A stretch of DNA of 64,000 nucleotides from Sphaerospermopsis kisseleviana NIES-73 (GCF_002368075.1 NZ_AP018314.1:2751857-2815856); one strand, 5' to 3'; numbered from the stretch's first letter, positions 25,838-35,652 are shown. Numbers and translations are program-made. The notes: generated by a model from the sequence alone, not told the origin.

Positions 25838-26632
25838 TTAGGGCTGGAGTGATTTTACAGGCAACTTAGTACCGCATCTTTTACAATATTCTGCATCTGC
25901 ATCATGAAAACCTAAACCGCAACTAGAACAAACATTTTCTACCTGATTCGCGGTTTTTACCAACCGTTTAATTAAATCACCTACCTGCCAGGGAATCAAA
26001 GCAACTCCTGTTAAAATCATCAATACTGTGAGCAAACGTCCTAATTCAGAAATGGGTGTTAAATCTCCAAATCCTACCGTTGTCATTGTCACCACTGAAA
26101 AATAAAAGGCATCTAAAAAAGTGCCAAAGTTTTGTGGGTTAACTGGATGCTCAACTTGATAAATTAAGCCAGAATAAACAAAGATGATGGCAAATAAAGT
26201 AAATAATATCCGCGTAAAAATTACGCCATCTTCGTTGCTAATAGTACCAAATAAAAATTTACTATCTATAAACCTCAGTAAGCGCAAAATGCGGAACCAT
26301 CGCAATAAGCGGATAAATCTAATATCTACAAAACCAATTAAAGATGGTAAAATAGCCATTAAATCAATAATTGAATAAAAACTAAAAATATATTTAAGTT
26401 TATTTTCTGAACTCCATAAACGTAGTGCATACTCTATGGTAAAGATTATTAATATGCAAGTATCTAATGCTCTTACTTCTAAACGAGCATCACGAGAAAT
26501 ATTATAAGTTTCCGCTACGAAAATTCCCGATGATAATAAAACTAAAGACGCAATTGTTAAATTAATTGCTTTACCAATTGGTGTTTCTAAGTCTGTTAAG
26601 TAAAATTCTATTTTAGCTCGATTTATTATCAT
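25838..26632 (-). CDS. voltage-gated-like potassium channel with C-terminal zinc ribbon
   Basis: The protein has 264 residues. The S1-S4 region ends in an Arg-rich voltage-sensor-like helix (RFIRLLRWFRILRLLRF). The pore has FYFSVVTMTTVGFGDLTP, where TTVGFGD is the K+ selectivity filter. After the last helix there is a compact zinc ribbon, CSSCGLGFHDADAEYCKRCGTKL, with four Cys in two CxxC pairs. It would form a tetrameric inner-membrane K+ channel; a metal or redox role for the ribbon is inference. It is divergent from the deaminase gene. Confidence 0.9.
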   Translation of the reverse strand: MIINRAKIEFYLTDLETPIGKAINLTIASLVLLSSGIFVAETYNISRDARLEVRALDTCILIIFTIEYALRLWSSENKLKYIFSFYSIIDLMAILPSLIGFVDIRFIRLLRWFRILRLLRFIDSKFLFGTISNEDGVIFTRILFTLFAIIFVYSGLIYQVEHPVNPQNFGTFLDAFYFSVVTMTTVGFGDLTPISELGRLLTVLMILTGVALIPWQVGDLIKRLVKTANQVENVCSSCGLGFHDADAEYCKRCGTKLPVKSLQP

Positions 26633-26720
26633 AATATCATCAAAAAAATAACTAATTTATAAGAAAAACGCCAAAAATGTGCTATTATAAAGAATAATCC
26701 TATTTAAATTTCCTGTAAAG

Positions 26721-27155
26721 ATGAACCAAGAATCCCAAGAATATTTTATGAGTCTGGCCATAGAAGAAGCAAAAAAAGGAGATGCGCCCTATGGTGCGGT
26801 GATAGTTAAAGATAATCAAGTAGTTGCAGGAGCTTATAATACTGTCAGTAGAGACAGTGATCCATCAGCCCATGCGGAAATTAATGTTATTCGTAATTTA
26901 ACCGCTAAACTGAAAAATCCGGCTTTAGATGGTTATTCTATATATACCACAGGTGAACCTTGTCCCATGTGCGCTAGTGCTTGTGTATGGACGGGGATAT
27001 CAGAAATTATTTATGGTGCTTCAATTGCAGATTTAATTGCTATAAATCAAGGACAAATTAATATATCTTGTGAAGAAGTTATCGCTAAATCATTTAGAAA
27101 TATCAAGGTAACAAAAGGAATTTTAAGGCAGGAATGTCTAAAATTATTTGCATAA
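26721..27155 (+). CDS. cytidine/deoxycytidylate-type nucleoside deaminase
   Basis: The protein has 144 residues. Zn-site motifs are HAEINVIRN (His and catalytic Glu) and PCPMCASACVW (two Cys ligands). Overall pattern and length match the guanine deaminase/nucleoside deaminase branch rather than tRNA adenosine deaminase. It would act in purine salvage in the cytosol. The substrate is not certain. No operon partner; the IS630 relic follows. Confidence 0.88.
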   Translation: MNQESQEYFMSLAIEEAKKGDAPYGAVIVKDNQVVAGAYNTVSRDSDPSAHAEINVIRNLTAKLKNPALDGYSIYTTGEPCPMCASACVWTGISEIIYGASIADLIAINQGQINISCEEVIAKSFRNIKVTKGILRQECLKLFA

Positions 27156-27243
27156 AAAAAGCCCTATAGCAATCCTGAGCAGTTTGTGAGAAAATACGGA
27201 AATAGGAAAAAAGTAAATTTGAGAACTGGGGTGTGGGCTACAA

Positions 27244-27795
27244 ATGTGGATACAATTATTAGAGGATTTTATCAAAAATAGTCAAGAGCCACGTGAGATT
27301 AAGCGAGCTACAGCAGTAAAAATGTTGCTACGTGGATATAAACATGAGGAGATAATGCCAATATTAGATGTCTCATCTGGGTTTATTAGTACCTACAAGA
27401 AAGCGTTTTTTCAAAAGGGAATTGATGGTTTAAAACTCAAGTACAAAGGAAGTAAAGGATTTCTTTCTAATATTCAACGTGCCGAGGTAATGGAATGGTT
27501 GCAAATTAAAGAAAAATGGACATTGAATGAATTAGAGTATCATATAGCCTCAAAATATGGAGTGACATTCGCCTCAAAACAAAGTTACTACGAGATATTT
27601 GATGCTGCTAATATTAGCTGGAAGAAAACACAGGCAAATAATCCAAAATATAACCAAGAATTAGTGGACTCAAAAAAAAAGAGATTTGTGAGTTGTTGGA
27701 GACGCGAAGAGCGGAAATAGAGGCAGGAGAGCTAGTAATATTTATGGTTGACGAATGTCATTTATTATGGGGAGATATATGTGGTTATGTCTGAG
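27244..27795 (+). pseudogene. truncated IS630-family transposase
   Basis: The first frame (158 residues, MWIQLLEDFIKNSQEP...) has the HTH region of IS630 transposases (GYKHEEIMPILDVSSGFISTY). It leaves frame after a run of nine A at about 27675. In the shifted frame the catalytic block continues EICELLETRRAEIEAGEL, FMVDECHLLWGDICGYV with the first Asp of the DDE triad, then hits TGA at 27790, where other copies have Trp. The rest of the gene is missing. The A-run may be the site of the programmed frameshift known in this family, but the deletion makes the copy dead. Confidence 0.8.
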
Positions 27796-27919
27796 GAAAA
27801 CTTATCGCCAGTACATTTTTTACCAATTATCAAGAATAACTAACTCGAAAAATCTAATTCATTCTCAATCCTGTATTCAACTCTGTTCCCTATTCCCTAT
27901 TTCCTGCTATAACATCAGG

Positions 27920-29248
27920 CTATGGAATAGGTTTATTTATAGTTTCAGATAGCTTAATTTTATGGATAGCAAAATGCCATATTAAACCCATACCAATTAA
28001 ACCAAAACTGATTAACCATATCTGCCACTCTATCCAAAAAGCTAAAAACAGACAGGATAACAAAGCTATCCAGCTTAACCATTTAGGATACAATCGTTCT
28101 TCATCACTTAATTTTAAGGCTGCTAAACTAACAATAACACAACGGTATAAACCACCAAAAGCACCAAAAGACCAAGTAGTTTTCACATTACCTGTTAAAA
28201 CCAAAAGCATAATCACGGCACAGATAAAATATACTGCCCAATAAGGTGTAGTCTCAGAACTATTTAACTTGGCCATAAAGTTGGGCATATCTCCCCGTCT
28301 TCCCATTGCTAATAGTAGGCGAGATAATCCCAGAATAATACTGAGGAGGACACTAAGCATAGCAGTAGTAGCCCCAATTGCTAATATCTTAGATGCGCCT
28401 GGAATACCAAAACTTAAAGCTACTCTTTCTAAAGAAGCTGTTTGTGCTGTTGTATCACTTAAAGCATCTGCACCAATAGAACCTAAACTAACTATTGCTA
28501 CTCCTACATACAGGACTAGAGTAATGAAAATTGTCAATAAAATTGCTTTAGGGATGTTTTTACGTGGTTCTTTGATTTCTTCAGCAACCATAGCAATACG
28601 AGCAGCACCATTATAAGCAACAAACATTAAAGCAGTAGATTCTAGCAAATGTTGGAGCAAATTACCTGAATTTTCTGGAATAAAAGTTAAATATTCAAAT
28701 CCTGTACTAGCATGAACAAATAACCCAGTAACTATTAAGAAAAACAGGGAGAAAATGGTGATAAAAACTGTTATTGTTGTCGCTATCTTAGAACGCTTCA
28801 TCCCTCCAAGCACAACTAAGGTAAGTATGACAACAGCAACTTCAGCAACAGGTACAATTAACCCTTTGTCAAATAGTCCTAAAGCATTAAGGAAATAGCC
28901 AGCAAAACCAAGAGCCGCCGTGGCTGCAACAGCAGTTTTACCTAACAGATAAATCCAGCCACCAGTAAATCCTAGCCAATGGTTGAGATATTTATAACCA
29001 TATTCATAAATTCCTCCACTAACGGGATGATTTGCTGCTAGTTGAGCCAGATTCAAACTATTACAAGCTGATAATAATCCAGCTAAAATTAATGCAAAAA
29101 TTACAGCCAAACCAGATAGTCCAGCAGCTATACCAAGACTAACAAAAATACCTACACCGATAACTGAGGCTAGTCCAATAATGGTAGTATCAAACCAACC
29201 TAATTCTCGTTTCATTTCATGCTGAAGTTTTGTCTCTGAATCTGACAT
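27920..29248 (-). CDS. APC-superfamily amino acid permease
   Basis: The protein has 442 residues with about 12 membrane helices. The family signature appears near the N-terminus: GWFDTTIIGLASVIGVGIFVSLGIAAG, the unwound first helix that binds the substrate amine, followed by HPVSGGIYEYGYKYL. It likely imports or exchanges an amino acid or polyamine at the plasma membrane. It is separated by about 100 bases from the PrpF-like gene upstream on the same strand; a metabolic link is possible but unproven. Confidence 0.9.
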   Translation of the reverse strand: MSDSETKLQHEMKRELGWFDTTIIGLASVIGVGIFVSLGIAAGLSGLAVIFALILAGLLSACNSLNLAQLAANHPVSGGIYEYGYKYLNHWLGFTGGWIYLLGKTAVAATAALGFAGYFLNALGLFDKGLIVPVAEVAVVILTLVVLGGMKRSKIATTITVFITIFSLFFLIVTGLFVHASTGFEYLTFIPENSGNLLQHLLESTALMFVAYNGAARIAMVAEEIKEPRKNIPKAILLTIFITLVLYVGVAIVSLGSIGADALSDTTAQTASLERVALSFGIPGASKILAIGATTAMLSVLLSIILGLSRLLLAMGRRGDMPNFMAKLNSSETTPYWAVYFICAVIMLLVLTGNVKTTWSFGAFGGLYRCVIVSLAALKLSDEERLYPKWLSWIALLSCLFLAFWIEWQIWLISFGLIGMGLIWHFAIHKIKLSETINKPIP

Positions 29249-29352
29249 ATAGTAGTCCGGTTTGATTTCTAAATTTATTTGTGTGGGCAGGGTAGAGGAA
29301 GGAGCAGGAAACAGGAAATAAGGTTTTCAGTATTTTTTTGAGTTGAAAGTCC

Positions 29353-30435
29353 CTAAGTCCATAGATGAGAAGAAACATAAACATTACCAGAAAATAATAA
29401 CCGGGCTGTTCGGATCACCCCTGCACGCTCAATGACTATTTCTGATCCTTCCTGATGAATAACTAAGGAAATTTCTAGTTTTCCCGAAGGATGCTCAATA
29501 ATGATATTTTGCTGCTGGGAGTCTGTCACTTTGGCAATACCATCAGCAACAGAACCTGGCAGTAAAGTGGAGGAGGCCACGCATATAGCACCAGTGACAG
29601 CATGAGCAGCATGACAAGTATCTGGAACAAAGTAGCGGGAAGTAATACTACCTCCCTGACGTGGTGGGGCAATAATGGCGAATTTGGGAATTACACTGTT
29701 GGCAACATTACCTAATCCCATTCTTTCACCTGCCAAACGACGAATTACCTCGATCTTCTGCAAAAAAGCAGTATCAGCATCCAATTCTGTCTTAGTTTCA
29801 TAACCTGTTTTACCAAAAGCTTGAGCTTGTGCGATCGCCATTGGTACGGCAACATCAATACAGGTGACTTGTACTCCTTCAATTTCTTCACTTGTATAAC
29901 CAGTGGGTAGAAGTTTACCCGTCTTAGAACCAACAATTTTCATGAAGTTGAGTAAAATCGGTGCTGCTGAACCAGGTACACCATCAATGACTGTATTACC
30001 TTCGTAAGTTACCTGACCACCGGGTGTACACACCACAGCTTCAATGAGTGAACCTGTGTTAACGGCATGAATCTTAACTGTAGTTTTGCCATCTACAGCT
30101 GCAACCAAATTTCTTTCTATTGCAGCTGGTCCAACACCTGCCAGAATATTACCACAGGAGGGTGCAAAATCAACTTTTGGCTGAAGTACGTTGACCTGGG
30201 CAAATAAGTAATCTACATCTGCCCATAGATGTTGAGATGGCGATAGGATTGCTACTTTACTGGTAAGAGTTGTACCACCACCAATACCGTTAATTTGTCG
30301 TTCATCTGGCGAACCCATCACCGCCAAGAGAACATTGTTTCTTGATATTTCATCACTGGGTAGATCCTGTTTGATAAAATAGGGTCCCCGTGATGTTCCA
30401 CCACGCATAAACAAACAAGGTATTCCTATTTGCAT
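29353..30435 (-). CDS. PrpF-family isomerase, likely 4-oxalomesaconate tautomerase
   Basis: The protein has 360 residues. FMRGGTSRGPYF, INGIGGGTTLTSKVA and FAPSCGNILAGVGPAAIE (with the active-site Cys) are typical of the PrpF/GalD branch of the diaminopimelate-epimerase fold. GalD tautomerises 4-oxalomesaconate in gallate degradation; other members isomerise aconitate. The physiological substrate in a cyanobacterium is unclear. It is divergent from sipA with only 38 bases between the start codons. Confidence 0.85.
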   Translation of the reverse strand: MQIGIPCLFMRGGTSRGPYFIKQDLPSDEISRNNVLLAVMGSPDERQINGIGGGTTLTSKVAILSPSQHLWADVDYLFAQVNVLQPKVDFAPSCGNILAGVGPAAIERNLVAAVDGKTTVKIHAVNTGSLIEAVVCTPGGQVTYEGNTVIDGVPGSAAPILLNFMKIVGSKTGKLLPTGYTSEEIEGVQVTCIDVAVPMAIAQAQAFGKTGYETKTELDADTAFLQKIEVIRRLAGERMGLGNVANSVIPKFAIIAPPRQGGSITSRYFVPDTCHAAHAVTGAICVASSTLLPGSVADGIAKVTDSQQQNIIIEHPSGKLEISLVIHQEGSEIVIERAGVIRTARLLFSGNVYVSSHLWT

Positions 30436-30473
30436 TTACAATAAATTAATTTACAACTGCTAATGTTCTTAAA

Positions 30474-30704
30474 ATGTCTCCAGAATTTCCTATTGGCGGT
30501 AAAGTCCGTGTCGTCACATTACCACCATACATTAAAACTGCTGACCCCATGCCCATGTTACGTCCTCCTGATGTGATTAGCGTCGGTGAAGAAGGTATAG
30601 TTATTGACCGCCGTCCTGGAGGATATTGGGGTGTACGTTTTGCTAGAGGTACTTTCCTCATGGATAGTCAATATATTGAAAGTACAGAAAATCCGCTGAG
30701 ATAA
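30474..30704 (+). CDS. sipA: SipA-like regulator (DUF3148)
   Basis: The 76-residue protein starts MSPEFPIGGKVRVVTLPPYIKTADPMPMLRPPDV and contains GEEGIVIDRRPGGYWGVRFARGTFLMDSQYI, the SH3-like barrel of SipA. SipA binds and stimulates the histidine kinase NblS (Hik33) and the regulator NblR in unicellular cyanobacteria, tuning stress and high-light responses. The protein is full length. The very short divergent intergenic means its promoter must overlap the 5' end of the neighbouring gene. Confidence 0.9.
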   Translation: MSPEFPIGGKVRVVTLPPYIKTADPMPMLRPPDVISVGEEGIVIDRRPGGYWGVRFARGTFLMDSQYIESTENPLR

Positions 30705-30849
30705 GGGACTTCCAGATAAAAAAATATACAATTAATTCTTGTGGGGTAGGCCGGACAGCCTGCCCTTAAACCCGGACGGACTAGAAGCCCATCCCACAAG
30801 ATTGGATAATCTCCCATAAGATTGGATAATTTATTTCTTGGAAGTCCCT
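30704..30849. mobile_element. MITE-like element G
   Basis: Perfect 11-base inverted ends AGGGACTTCCA / TGGAAGTCCCT enclose about 125 bases with a tandem ataagattggataat repeat. It begins one base before the end of the sipA stop codon. Single copy here, non-coding. Confidence 0.65.
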
Positions 30850-30929
30850 AAGATCCCCGACTTCTTCAAGCAGTCCGGGAACTCGAAAGAATGTTAACTT
30901 ATGTTAAGTTATGATTCTGGTTTGCAACA

Positions 30930-31487
30930 ATGATTTCACGACGCAATTTTATTACCATTTTATTGGCTGGTTGTTTATCCTTCATTAGTTGGCTGAACTT
31001 TACCCCCACTGCTGCTGCTTTGGGTGGTAAACTACCTGCAATCAACCAACCCGCGCCTAATTTTACCTTACCCACCAATACAGGAGATGGTAAAATTTCC
31101 CTTTCTGACTTACGTGGTCAGTGGGTAGTTTTATATTTTTATCCCAAAGATTTCACCTCTGGCTGTACAATTGAAGCGCGGCGTTTTCAACAAGACTTAC
31201 CCAAATATCTAGAAAAAAATACTCAGATTATTGGTGTCAGTGCGGATGATATTGATTCCCACGCCGAATTTTGTGATTCTGAGGGTTTAAAATTCCCCCT
31301 TTTGGCGGATACTGATGGCGCTGTTAGTAAAGCTTATGGTTCTTGGATTGGCTATGTATCCATGCGTCATAGTTTTATTATCGATCCCCAGGGTATCTTG
31401 CAGGAAACTTTTGTCAAAGTCAATCCCACTATTCACAGTCAGGAAGTTTTAGCACGACTGGAAAAGTTACAATCAGATAATGGGTAA
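30930..31487 (+). CDS. exported peroxiredoxin (BCP/PrxQ type)
   Basis: The protein has 185 residues. The N-terminus MISRRNFITILLAGCLSFIS has a twin-arginine motif before a hydrophobic stretch, ending near AAA-LGG, so export to the thylakoid lumen or periplasm by Tat is likely. The peroxidatic Cys is in PKDFTSGCTIEARRF (residue 79). The usual PrxQ resolving Cys five residues later is replaced by Arg; another Cys lies in EFCDSEG near residue 119. It reduces peroxides with a thiol donor; the resolving mechanism may differ. Confidence 0.9.
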   Translation: MISRRNFITILLAGCLSFISWLNFTPTAAALGGKLPAINQPAPNFTLPTNTGDGKISLSDLRGQWVVLYFYPKDFTSGCTIEARRFQQDLPKYLEKNTQIIGVSADDIDSHAEFCDSEGLKFPLLADTDGAVSKAYGSWIGYVSMRHSFIIDPQGILQETFVKVNPTIHSQEVLARLEKLQSDNG

Positions 31488-31620
31488 TTGGTAATTGGTA
31501 ATTGGTAATTGGTAATTGGTAATTGGTAATTGGTAATTGGTAATTGGGTTATTAACCTCCCCCTGCTCCCTGCTCCCCTGCTTCTTCACTGTCCCCAGTC
31601 ACCTATTACCAACAAAATCT
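31485..31620 (+). repeat. STRR arrays (taattgg)n and ccctgct units
   Basis: Nearly nine tandem copies of the heptamer taattgg are followed by cccctgctccctgct and ccccagtcacc units. They fill the gap between the peroxiredoxin and polyphosphate kinase genes and create a false N-terminal extension for the latter. Confidence 0.88.
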
Positions 31621-31652
31621 CTAAATCATTTCTAATCAGGTGCTTTTTACAG

Positions 31653-32525
31653 ATGAATCATGATCCGTTTATTGTTTCTCCAGGGGCTAAAATTTCCTTA
31701 AAAGATGATTATGACCCCAGTTATAAAGCTGAATATCATGAAAAAGCTGAGGCGAAAAGAAAATTAAAAGCTGGTATCAAAGAATTAGCGAATTATCAAA
31801 ATATTCTCTATGCTCAAAATACTTATGCTGTGCTGATTATCTTGCAAGCGATGGATGCTGCTGGTAAAGATAGCACTATTAAACACGTGATGTCTGGGGT
31901 GAATCCTCAAGGATGTCAGGTTTTTAGCTTTCAAGCACCTAGTGATGAAGAATTAGATCATGATTATTTGTGGCGTTCAATGAAAGCTTTACCCGAACGG
32001 GGAAGAATTGGTATATTCAACCGTTCTTATTATGAAGAATTGTTGGTGGTGCGCGTCCATCCAGAACTTTTAGAAAAACAACAACTGCATTATATTCCGC
32101 ATGGTAATCAAATCTGGCAGCAGCGGTTTGAGGAAATTAATAATTTTGAAAAATATTTGGTGAATAATGGAATTGTTGTTATGAAATTTTTTCTCAATGT
32201 CTCAAAAGCAGAACAGAAAAAACGCTTTTTAGATAGAATTGAATCACCAGAAAAGCATTGGAAATTTTCCCCTAGTGATGTGCGGGAACGTGGTTTTTGG
32301 GATGATTACATGATGGCTTATGAAGACGTTTTTAACCACACCAGTACAGAATATGCACCCTGGTATATTATACCTGCCGATCGCAAGTGGTTTACCAGGT
32401 TGGTTGTGTCGGATATTATCTGCACTAAATTAAAAGAATTAAATTTACAATATCCTACTGTTAGTGAAGAGCATAAGCTTATGCTTTTAGAAGCTAAGAG
32501 AATATTAGAAATTGAAGATGAATAA
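31653..32525 (+). CDS. polyphosphate kinase 2 family protein
   Basis: The ATG of [16 protein letters not shown] is chosen because the longer frame upstream is translated STRR repeat. The product is 290 residues. [20 protein letters not shown] is the Walker A region, and [23 protein letters not shown] the Walker B/lid motif of PPK2. The family transfers phosphate between polyphosphate and nucleotides (AMP, ADP or GDP). Single-domain length fits class I or III. It likely links the polyphosphate store to nucleotide energy charge. Confidence 0.9.
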   Translation: MNHDPFIVSPGAKISLKDDYDPSYKAEYHEKAEAKRKLKAGIKELANYQNILYAQNTYAVLIILQAMDAAGKDSTIKHVMSGVNPQGCQVFSFQAPSDEELDHDYLWRSMKALPERGRIGIFNRSYYEELLVVRVHPELLEKQQLHYIPHGNQIWQQRFEEINNFEKYLVNNGIVVMKFFLNVSKAEQKKRFLDRIESPEKHWKFSPSDVRERGFWDDYMMAYEDVFNHTSTEYAPWYIIPADRKWFTRLVVSDIICTKLKELNLQYPTVSEEHKLMLLEAKRILEIEDE

Positions 32526-32635
32526 AAAGCACTGTATGAGTTTTAACTTCCTATGTCTTTGGGAAGATATTTATTTTGTCTACTTGACTTTTTTCATGAC
32601 TATTGGTTAAATTTTAGCTTATGATTAACGTCTTT

Positions 32636-33024
32636 GGTTCTTCGGTACTTATTATGCTAAATTACTAATTGGGTAAGAGGGAACAGGGAACAGGGAAAAA
32701 TTTTGGTTCTTGAGTACCTAGTACCGCTTCGCGGAAGTCAAAAGTCAAAAGTCAAAAGTCAAAAGTCAAAAGTCAAAAGTCAAAAGTCAAAAATAATAAG
32801 TCGTAAGCTTTTTAGCGATTGAGAATGGTTGGTTTATTTACCCCGTGCTGTACTAGTATGCCAAACTATTAATTAAACATCAAAAATGTGTTTAAAAATA
32901 AAGGCAAAAAGCCATATCCCATAAAAAATACCTAAAATGTTAATAAATAATGCCCGTATTTATTATATCATAAGGGTTTTATGGTTTTTGCAAACGCAAT
33001 CTAGCATAATATGTAATGAAGACC
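32636..33024. mobile_element. candidate inverted-repeat element F, copy 1
   Basis: GGTTCTTCGGTACTTATTAT on the left and tagcataatatgtaatgaag on the right are imperfect inverted repeats about 390 bases apart. The interior holds an STRR array. A second pair with similar ends lies at 35349-35518, on the other side of the CheR-PAS gene. Confidence 0.45.
32735..32792 (+). repeat. STRR heptamer array (aagtcaa)n
   Basis: About eight tandem copies of aagtcaa. The rest of the 32526-33409 gap holds another STRR (aattccc, 33134-33170) and AT-rich sequence, with no gene recognised. Confidence 0.9.
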
Positions 33025-33409
33025 CACATTTTTTAATATTCCAGTCCTGTTTTTATAAGTCCAGGCAAATTAAGCGATAAGACTATACAGCGTTTCCTAG
33101 TCTCATGAGGTACACCCTAATTTATTTACTGTTACCAATTCCCAATTCCCAATTCCCAATTCCCAATTCCTGAAGATAAAAAACTTTGTACCTCACTAAC
33201 TTGGTAAATGCAATATCATTTTTATGATATTTTATCACTAAATTTATAGTTGCAGTTTTATACATAGAATTTAAATATTAGAGATATAAGGTTTTTTTAT
33301 AAATAAAATGTGATTTATATTGAGAGGATGCGTGAAAAGTTATTAAGCATACTCAACAAACTATGTCTATGTCTATTATCTTGAGACCTGATTATCCATT
33401 TTTGACCCT

Positions 33410-35278
33410 ATGACTTTCCTAGAAATACCTGCCAACTTTGAAAATTTACTTACTTATATTAGACAAAATCGGGGTTTTGATTTTACTGGCTATAAACGTT
33501 CAACTTTGGTACGTAGAGTTACTAAGAGGCTACAAACCTTAAGTATAGAAAATTTTAGTGACTATATAGATTATCTAGAAGTTCACCCAGAAGAATTTAA
33601 TTATTTGTTCAATACCATTTTGATTAATGTTACTGACTTTTTTCGGGATGCTGCTGCTTGGGAATATTTAGAAAAGCAAATCATACCTAATATTATTAAA
33701 GGCAAAAAAAATAGTGAACAGATTCGCATTTGGTCTGCTGGTTGTGCATCGGGAGCAGAAGCTTATACTATAGCAATACTGTTTACTGAAGCATTAGGAG
33801 TCGAAGAGTTTCGTCATCGAGTCAAAATTTACGCTACAGATATTGATGAAGAATCTCTCAATCAGGCACGTCAGTCTGTATATTCAGCGAAAGATATTGA
33901 TAAAGTGCCAACGGAACTACTGGATAAATATTTTGATTTAGCCGGGAATAATTATATATTTCGTCAAGACTTGCGTCGGTGTGTAATTTTTGGTCGTCAT
34001 AATTTATTTTTAGATGCGCCGATTTCTCGGTTAGATTTGTTGGTGTGTCGCAACACATTGATGTATTTCAATTCTGAGGTGCAGGGGCGAATAATGGCGA
34101 GGTTTCATTTCGCACTGAAGGATACTGGCTATTTGTTTTTAGGTAAAGCCGAGATGCTGCTGATGTATTCTAATTTGTTTATGCCTGTAGACTTAAAAAA
34201 TAGAATATTTACTAAGTTATCATCAACAAATTTACGCGATCGCCTATTAGTTATGGCAAATTCAGCAGATGATGAATCTAATCGTCGTTTATCTAAACAC
34301 ATTCGCTTGCAAGAGTTGGCTTTTGATGCAACCCCAGTAGCGGAGATAGTCATTGATATCAATGGTTTATTAGTGATTATCAATGAGCAAGCTCGCAGTT
34401 TGTTTGGTTTATCAATGAGAGATTTAGATCGTCCTTTTCACGAGTTGGAAATTTCCTATCGACCAATAGAATTGCGATCGCTAATAGAAAGGGCATACAA
34501 AGAACATCGTCCTATCAATCTTACAAATGTAGAACGCTATTTATCAAATTCAGAAAAGCAATACTTGGATGTGCGGATCACACCTTTACAAGACGATAAT
34601 CTCAGCTTACTAGGTGTGAGCATAAGTTTTAATGATGTCACCCGTTATGTCCAATTGCAAGAAGCATTGCAACGTTCTCGACAAGATTTAGAAACTACCA
34701 ACGAGGAACTACAATCTACTAATGAAGAATTAGAAACTACCAACGAGGAACTACAATCTACTAATGAAGAATTAGAAACAACTAACGAAGAACTCCAGTC
34801 TAGTAATCAAGAATTGGAAACAATGAATGAAGAATTGCAATCTGCAAATGAAGAATTACAAACAATTAATTATGAGTTAAGCGATCGCACTTTAGAACTG
34901 AACCGCACCAATGTTTTTATTACATCCATTCTTAAAAGCCTGCAAACAGGAATGGTTGTCATTGACCCAAACTTTAACATTTTAATTTGGAATAATTTTG
35001 TAGAAGATTTATGGGGATTACGCAATGATGAAGTGATCAATAAATCTCTATTTAGTTTAGATATTAGTTTACCTGTGGAAGAGTTGCGATCGCCTATTCG
35101 TGATATTCTATCTGGTAAAATAGATTTCCAAGAAATGATTTTAGCCGCTACAAATCGCCGAGGCAAACAAATCCAATGTTATGTTGCTCTCAACCCCCTC
35201 ATCGACAAAAAAATAGAAGGGGTAGTTGTGATGATGGCAGATGTAGATAAAATCAAAAATATGATTCATAATCAATAA
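33410..35278 (+). CDS. CheR-type methyltransferase with PAS sensor domains
   Basis: The protein has 622 residues. Residues 5-270 are a CheR methyltransferase: an N-terminal helical domain (YKRSTLVRRVTKRLQ), NVTDFFRD, SAM site IWSAGCASGAEAYTIAI, CRNTLMYF. A PAS domain follows near 300-410, then a coiled coil near 425-500 made of repeats of LETTNEELQSTNEE (34690-34860 in DNA), then a second PAS near 505-620. There is no CheB, kinase or output domain, so it lacks the CheB part of the familiar CheB-CheR-PAS fusions. It may methylate a chemoreceptor or PAS-controlled partner, perhaps in phototaxis or hormogonium motility. Confidence 0.88.
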   Translation: MTFLEIPANFENLLTYIRQNRGFDFTGYKRSTLVRRVTKRLQTLSIENFSDYIDYLEVHPEEFNYLFNTILINVTDFFRDAAAWEYLEKQIIPNIIKGKKNSEQIRIWSAGCASGAEAYTIAILFTEALGVEEFRHRVKIYATDIDEESLNQARQSVYSAKDIDKVPTELLDKYFDLAGNNYIFRQDLRRCVIFGRHNLFLDAPISRLDLLVCRNTLMYFNSEVQGRIMARFHFALKDTGYLFLGKAEMLLMYSNLFMPVDLKNRIFTKLSSTNLRDRLLVMANSADDESNRRLSKHIRLQELAFDATPVAEIVIDINGLLVIINEQARSLFGLSMRDLDRPFHELEISYRPIELRSLIERAYKEHRPINLTNVERYLSNSEKQYLDVRITPLQDDNLSLLGVSISFNDVTRYVQLQEALQRSRQDLETTNEELQSTNEELETTNEELQSTNEELETTNEELQSSNQELETMNEELQSANEELQTINYELSDRTLELNRTNVFITSILKSLQTGMVVIDPNFNILIWNNFVEDLWGLRNDEVINKSLFSLDISLPVEELRSPIRDILSGKIDFQEMILAATNRRGKQIQCYVALNPLIDKKIEGVVVMMADVDKIKNMIHNQ

Positions 35279-35348
35279 ATTCAAAAAAGTTAGAAAAACT
35301 TGATCAGTCAATGGCTTTAAGGGTTGAAAATGTTAAGCTAATTTTTTT

Positions 35349-35518
35349 GGCTCTACCGTACTTAGTATGCTAAACTGATAGGGGATAGGGAACAGGAAGG
35401 ATCAGGGTCAAGAGGCAATTTTTGTAATAATATCCAATATTTGTAGCTTATGTCTTATGTATATTAAGCCTTCCGCAGTTTTTTGAGATTGATTTTGCAT
35501 ACTATGTACTGAAGAACC
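35349..35518. mobile_element. candidate inverted-repeat element F, copy 2
   Basis: GGCTCTACCGTACTTAGTAT on the left and, as reverse complement, GGTTCTTCAGTACATAGTAT on the right form an imperfect pair 170 bases apart. Similar ends occur at 32636-33024. Non-coding. Confidence 0.45.
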
Positions 35519-35652
35519 ATTTTTTTACGTTTTGATATATAAATTTGATATATAAAATATTTGAAAAATGTGAGGAAATTGTGAGGTTTATTTAATTAAT
35601 TATCAAAATATATCGTAATATTGCGAAACAAATTGACAATATTTACTTCACC

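Noticed and set aside
31530..31652. Longer N-terminus of the polyphosphate kinase
   Set aside because: The extra 41 codons are translated STRR repeats; the ATG at 31653 starts at the family's usual N-terminus.
32735..32792. Tandem repeats that might be a CRISPR array
   Set aside because: The unit is 7 bases with no spacers; this and the other arrays are STRRs. No cas gene was seen anywhere in the window.
34690..34860. Repeated DNA in the CheR-PAS gene as a possible mobile or CRISPR-like repeat
   Set aside because: It is in frame and encodes a coiled-coil linker with LETTNEELQS units, common in such proteins.
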